Origin: an uncultured beta proteobacterium
GTDB lineage: Bacteria; Pseudomonadota; Gammaproteobacteria; Burkholderiales; Burkholderiaceae_C
Direction of reading: 5' to 3'
Length of the DNA: 59,125 nt
NCBI GenBank assembly: GCA_903864505.1
Contig: CAIPGC010000073.1
Span: 1 to 59,125 of the forward strand
Shown: positions 56,052 through 59,125 of the stretch, piece after piece
How the letters are laid out: every line of letters begins with the position of its first letter
Position numbering within the stretch: the stretch's first letter is position 1
The notes under the pieces: generated by a model
The model's input: the letters and a program-made list of their open reading frames with translations, nothing else
Database searches by the model: none
Told to the model about the DNA's origin: nothing
Position numbers and translations under genes: made by a program

Positions 56052-57259
56052 TGTTGCTCAACACCCTGCTGCTTGCGCTGCGCTCGATCCGGCGCAACCT
56101 GCTCCGCTCATTTCTGACCATCCTGGGCATCGTGATCGGCGTGAGCGCCGTCATCACCATGGTGACGCTGGGCAATGGCGCGACGCTGGCGGTGCAAAAC
56201 CAGATCTCCGGTCTGGGCACCAACCTGCTGCAGGTGCGCCCGGGCCAGCGCACGATGGGCCCGGGCGGTGGCGGTGGCGCCCCCTCGTTCAAAGACGTGG
56301 ATGCCGATGCCATTGCCACACAAATCGGAGGCATTGCGGCCGTCGCGCCTGAGGCACGCACCGCCGCCACAGTGGTCGCCAACGGTCGCAACTGGGCCAG
56401 CAGCGTGATTGGCAGCACCAACTCCTGGCTGCTTACGGGTAACTGGAGGGTGGCCGACGGTCGCACCTTCTCGGACGACGAATTGCGCGCCGGTGCCGCC
56501 GTATGTCTGGCGGGTGAAACGGTGCGACGCGAGTTGTTTGGCACGCGCGCCATCGTGGGGGCGCAGCTGCGGGTCAAAAAAATCTCCTGCGAAGTGGTGG
56601 GCCTGCTGGCCTCCAAGGGGCAGGGCAGCTTTGGCAACGACCAGGACGACGTGGTGCTGGTGCCACTCAAAACATTGCAGCGCCGCATCACCGGAAACAC
56701 CCGCGTCAATACCCTGCTGGTATCAATGATGGACGGCAGCGAAGCCGCGCGCGTCAAGGCCAGCATTGGCCAGTTGCTGCGCGAGCGACGCAAGCTTGCC
56801 GCCGGCGATGAGGACAACTTCAACGTGCTCGACACCAAGCAACTGGCCGATGCCCTGTCGGGCACGACCAAGGTCATGACCATGCTGCTGAGCGCAGTGG
56901 CGGCGGTGAGTCTGTTGGTCGGCGGCATTGGCATCATGAACATCATGCTGGTCAGTGTGACTGAGCGCACCCGCGAGATCGGCCTGCGCTTAGCCATTGG
57001 TGCGCTCGAGCGCGAAGTGTTGCTGCAGTTCCTGATCGAGGCGGTGGTGCTGGCCTCGTTGGGCGGCCTGGTCGGAATTGTGCTGGCTACCGTGGCTTCA
57101 ATAGGACTGGCCAGCGCGATGGACGTGCCTTACCTGTTCAACCCGGGCGTGAACCTGCTGTCTTTCCTGTTTTCGGCCGGCATTGGTGTGCTGTTTGGCT
57201 ACTTCCCGGCACGCCGGGCGGCACGGCTCGATCCAATTGAAGCGCTGCGTCACGAATAG
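56051..57259 (+). CDS. MacB-type ABC transporter permease
   Basis: A 402-residue permease with TM1 (residues 16-45, LRSFLTILGIVIGVSAVITMV), a large periplasmic domain (about 46-275, with VAPEARTAATVV and EVVGLLASKGQGSFGNDQDD), and three C-terminal TM segments with GGIGIMNIMLVSVTERTREIGLRLAIGA and the terminal PARRAARLDPIEALRHE. It moves substrates from the periplasm through the channel; macrolides, siderophores or peptides are typical in the family. GTG start. Confidence 0.94.
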
Positions 57260-57280
57260 CGGGATACTTCTTGTGAGCAC

Positions 57281-57333
57281 AAATGGCCTTTGGCTCCCGT
57301 GTTACTTGCGTAGACCGCTACCTTTTATGTAGC
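57281..57333 (-). repeat. Interspersed ~55-bp repeat at the 3' end of purN
   Basis: Read on the minus strand it starts GCTACATAAAAGGTAGC and ends GGGAGCC-AAA-GGCCATTT, aligning end to end with the copy at 42141-42196. It lies between two convergent genes and contains the TAG stop and last codons (HKR) of purN. Confidence 0.6.
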
Positions 57334-57911
57334 AGTTCGGCAATCGCCTGGGGATAGATCAGATGCTCCTGGGTAAGCACCCGCGCTGCCAGCGTGTCGG
57401 CTGTGTCGTCAGCCAGCAGCGGAACCACCGCCTGCGCCAGGATTGGACCGTGGTCCAGCTCAGCGCTCACCAGGTGCACGGTGGCCCCGGCAAACTTGCA
57501 TCCAGCAGCGATGGCGCGCTGGTGCGTGTGCAGCCCGGTAAAGGCAGGCAGCAGAGATGGATGGATGTTGGTCAGGCGCCCGGCAAAGCGATCTACAAAA
57601 CCTGATGTCAGGATACGCATGAAGCCTGCCAGCACCACCAGCGCGGGTGTGCCCGGCGCATCGAACCGGTCAATCAGGCTGGCCAGTGCCGCGTCAAACG
57701 CCTCGCGTGAGGCAAAGACCTTGTGGTCCAGCACCTCGGTGTCGATGCCATGTTCGCGTGCAAAGAGCAGGCCCTTGGCATCGGCTTTGTTGCTGATCAC
57801 CGCCGCAACCCGTGCCCCATAGCGACCGCTCCAGTCCTCGCGCTGCGCCGCATTCACGATAGCCGCCATATTGGAGCCTCCGCCCGAGATCAGGATGACA
57901 ATGTTGCGCAT
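57318..57911 (-). CDS. purN: Phosphoribosylglycinamide formyltransferase 1
   Basis: A 197-residue folate-dependent enzyme of purine synthesis (GAR to formyl-GAR). Motifs: NIVILISGGGSNMAAIV, VLAGFMRILTSGFVDRFAGRLTNIHPSLLPAFTGLHTHQRAI split by catalytic Asn/His, and GATVHLVSAELDHGPILAQAVVPL with the catalytic Asp. The start ATG 57911 lies 2 nt after the upstream hydrolase stop. The stop codon lies within a repeat copy. Confidence 0.95.
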   Translation of the reverse strand: MRNIVILISGGGSNMAAIVNAAQREDWSGRYGARVAAVISNKADAKGLLFAREHGIDTEVLDHKVFASREAFDAALASLIDRFDAPGTPALVVLAGFMRILTSGFVDRFAGRLTNIHPSLLPAFTGLHTHQRAIAAGCKFAGATVHLVSAELDHGPILAQAVVPLLADDTADTLAARVLTQEHLIYPQAIAELLHKR

Positions 57912-57913
57912 GG

Positions 57914-59125
57914 TCAAAGGTCCCTGGCCAGATCGCCGAGTTCCTTCACCATCAGGCTGCGGAACTCGGGTACACAGCCTAGGTGCGACGATGGTTGGGC
58001 AGTGCAGTCGGTCAAGTGCACCAGACTGCCCGCTGCGTTGGCCTGCATCGCCTGCACCGTGGCACTGGAACTGAGGTAAGAAACTGTTTGATCCTGTGGT
58101 CCGTGGAACAGCCTGATCGGTTTGGCCGGCCTCCAGTCGTGCACATTGCTTTGGCGTGCTATGGCCTCGGTGTCATCGGCCAGGAAATTGTCGATCAGGG
58201 TACTGTCAAACACGACATCGGCATTGGCACCCAGGAGCTGATTGATCAGTTCGTTGCGCACCGAGGCCCGCACGCCTGCTCCGAGGTATCTCAGCAGCCC
58301 CGGGTTTACCAGGGCACCCAGCAGCGCGTTCTGATCACGAATACGTTTCAACAGCTCGTCCAGAGTAATCTGCACCTGATAGGGTCCTGCGCCCGTGACT
58401 GCTGCCACCAGATTCTGGTTGTGCACGCTGGCGCTGGCCTCCATGGCGCGGGCCGCCGCCATGGTGACATAGGCACCTTCGGAATAACCGGCCAGAAAGA
58501 GCTGCTTGTTGTCCCGTACACCCTGCGTCTGGCGCCAGTATTTTGCGGCGGTCAACAGGTCCATCACCATCGACGCCGACGGTGCCGCCAGCAGGTAGGG
58601 ATGCAACTGCCCTTTGCTGGCCCCATAGCCGACAAAATCGGGTGCCAGCGCGATGTAGCCAACCGAGGCCATCAGTACCGGTATTTCGGAGGCCAGAACC
58701 TGGTTGCTAGGTGCTTCTGCGTCCCTGGCCAGGGTGCCGTGCTGGTAACTCAACACCGGACTCACGCTGGTGGAGGCCTTGGCAGGTATTGCGATCAGGG
58801 CTGATGCCAGCACCGGCAACCCCTGCGCGCCCAAGGTCAGGTACTCCAATCGGTAGGTGTTGACCGTGTACTTCGGGGCGACCGAAGGCACTGCACCGGC
58901 GGAATCCCGTACCGCATTTGTTACAACCTCCGCGGTAAAGCTTTTCAACCACGTCGCAGACCTGAATTCGCCAGGCCCCATGGTATTGACAATCGGGTCC
59001 ACGGGAACCGGTGAGACCAGCGTTGGTCCGCCCGCCGTTTCACCAGAGCTTCCCCCGCAGGAAGCCAGCAGCAGTGAAAGGCTGATCCAAACGACTGATA
59101 GGTACCGACGTGTGTTGGCTTGTTC
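57914..59125 (-). CDS. Alpha/beta-hydrolase lipoprotein (secretory lipase-like), 5' end cut by window
   Basis: The frame is open to the right edge. The first codons in the window read as a lipoprotein signal with lipobox LLASC (Cys codon at 59059-59057), so the true start is just outside; the internal GTG at 59002 is not a credible start. After a Gly/Ser/Pro linker comes an alpha/beta-hydrolase: VLSYQHGTLARD, ALAPDFVGYGASKG, the nucleophile elbow AGYSEGAYVT, and IRLFHGPQDQTVSY (acid region), with a late His in LVHLTDC. It resembles LIP/secretory lipase-type esterases and is likely attached to a membrane on the periplasmic side. The substrate is unknown. Confidence 0.85.
   Translation of the reverse strand, partial: EQANTRRYLSVVWISLSLLLASCGGSSGETAGGPTLVSPVPVDPIVNTMGPGEFRSATWLKSFTAEVVTNAVRDSAGAVPSVAPKYTVNTYRLEYLTLGAQGLPVLASALIAIPAKASTSVSPVLSYQHGTLARDAEAPSNQVLASEIPVLMASVGYIALAPDFVGYGASKGQLHPYLLAAPSASMVMDLLTAAKYWRQTQGVRDNKQLFLAGYSEGAYVTMAAARAMEASASVHNQNLVAAVTGAGPYQVQITLDELLKRIRDQNALLGALVNPGLLRYLGAGVRASVRNELINQLLGANADVVFDSTLIDNFLADDTEAIARQSNVHDWRPAKPIRLFHGPQDQTVSYLSSSATVQAMQANAAGSLVHLTDCTAQPSSHLGCVPEFRSLMVKELGDLARDL

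Noticed and set aside
59000..59002. GTG as start of the hydrolase
   Set aside because: A lipobox LLASC is encoded upstream in the same frame, so the gene begins beyond the right edge.

Overview
The window is GC-rich, densely packed bacterial chromosome and looks like a betaproteobacterium of the Burkholderiales, most likely Comamonadaceae (Rhodoferax/Polaromonas-like). This is inferred from DUF1631 and DUF2799 proteins, zinc-free forms of ribosomal proteins L28 and L33, and the gene orders tolC/waaA/waaC and trxB/crp/ftsK/lolA. No tRNA, rRNA, insertion sequence, prophage or CRISPR array was seen. Both window ends cut a gene: a TonB-dependent receptor on the left and a lipoprotein hydrolase on the right.

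Layout. 1-4.4 kb: TonB-dependent receptor plus YcnI-like (DUF1775) protein, a probable copper-related pair, then an M14 carboxypeptidase and a flavin reductase. 4.4-13.6 kb: one minus-strand series of DUF1631, ettA, DUF1631, a CheY-like receiver and a chemoreceptor with a C-terminal Cache domain. 13.8-18.3 kb: rhlE, whose Gly/Arg tail overlaps and dual-codes the start of an NAD(P)-binding protein, then a cupin, gloA, an EF-hand protein and pdxH. 18.4-23.9 kb: a FecR-domain protein, then a DUF3299 protein, a His/Cys-rich small protein and an FtsX-type ABC transporter (resembling a zinc-responsive module of other proteobacteria), with a receiver protein on the opposite strand, and msrA. 23.9-30.6 kb: acyl-CoA dehydrogenase, a DUF2799 lipoprotein and the cluster ubiU-ubiV-ubiT-ubiX-ubiD, preceded by an FNR-type box with class II spacing. 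This suggests an oxygen-responsive operon for ubiquinone synthesis without O2.

30.7-40.5 kb: a tetR-adaptor-RND efflux operon with a clear autoregulatory operator, then pcm-like, rhodanese, tolC, and the LPS genes waaA/waaC. 40.6-43.6 kb: an alkylation-repair group (Ada-AlkA fusion, Ogt) and an EamA exporter. 43.6-49.0 kb: lolA, ftsK, a CRP-like regulator, trxB, rpmB-rpmG. 49.2-59.1 kb: nitroreductase, fatty acid desaturase, rRNA methyltransferase, a MacAB-type efflux operon with its own outer-membrane factor, purN and the lipoprotein hydrolase.

The most unusual signal is a scattered repeat of about 55 bp (left block GCTAT-N-TTTT-N2-GTAGCTG). Good copies lie between genes or supply stop codons, one appears to be inserted in frame in waaA, and a related 26-nt core in one constant reading frame encodes part of the signal peptides of four unrelated exported proteins. 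This looks like reuse of repeat DNA as coding sequence and is the best candidate here for something not yet described.
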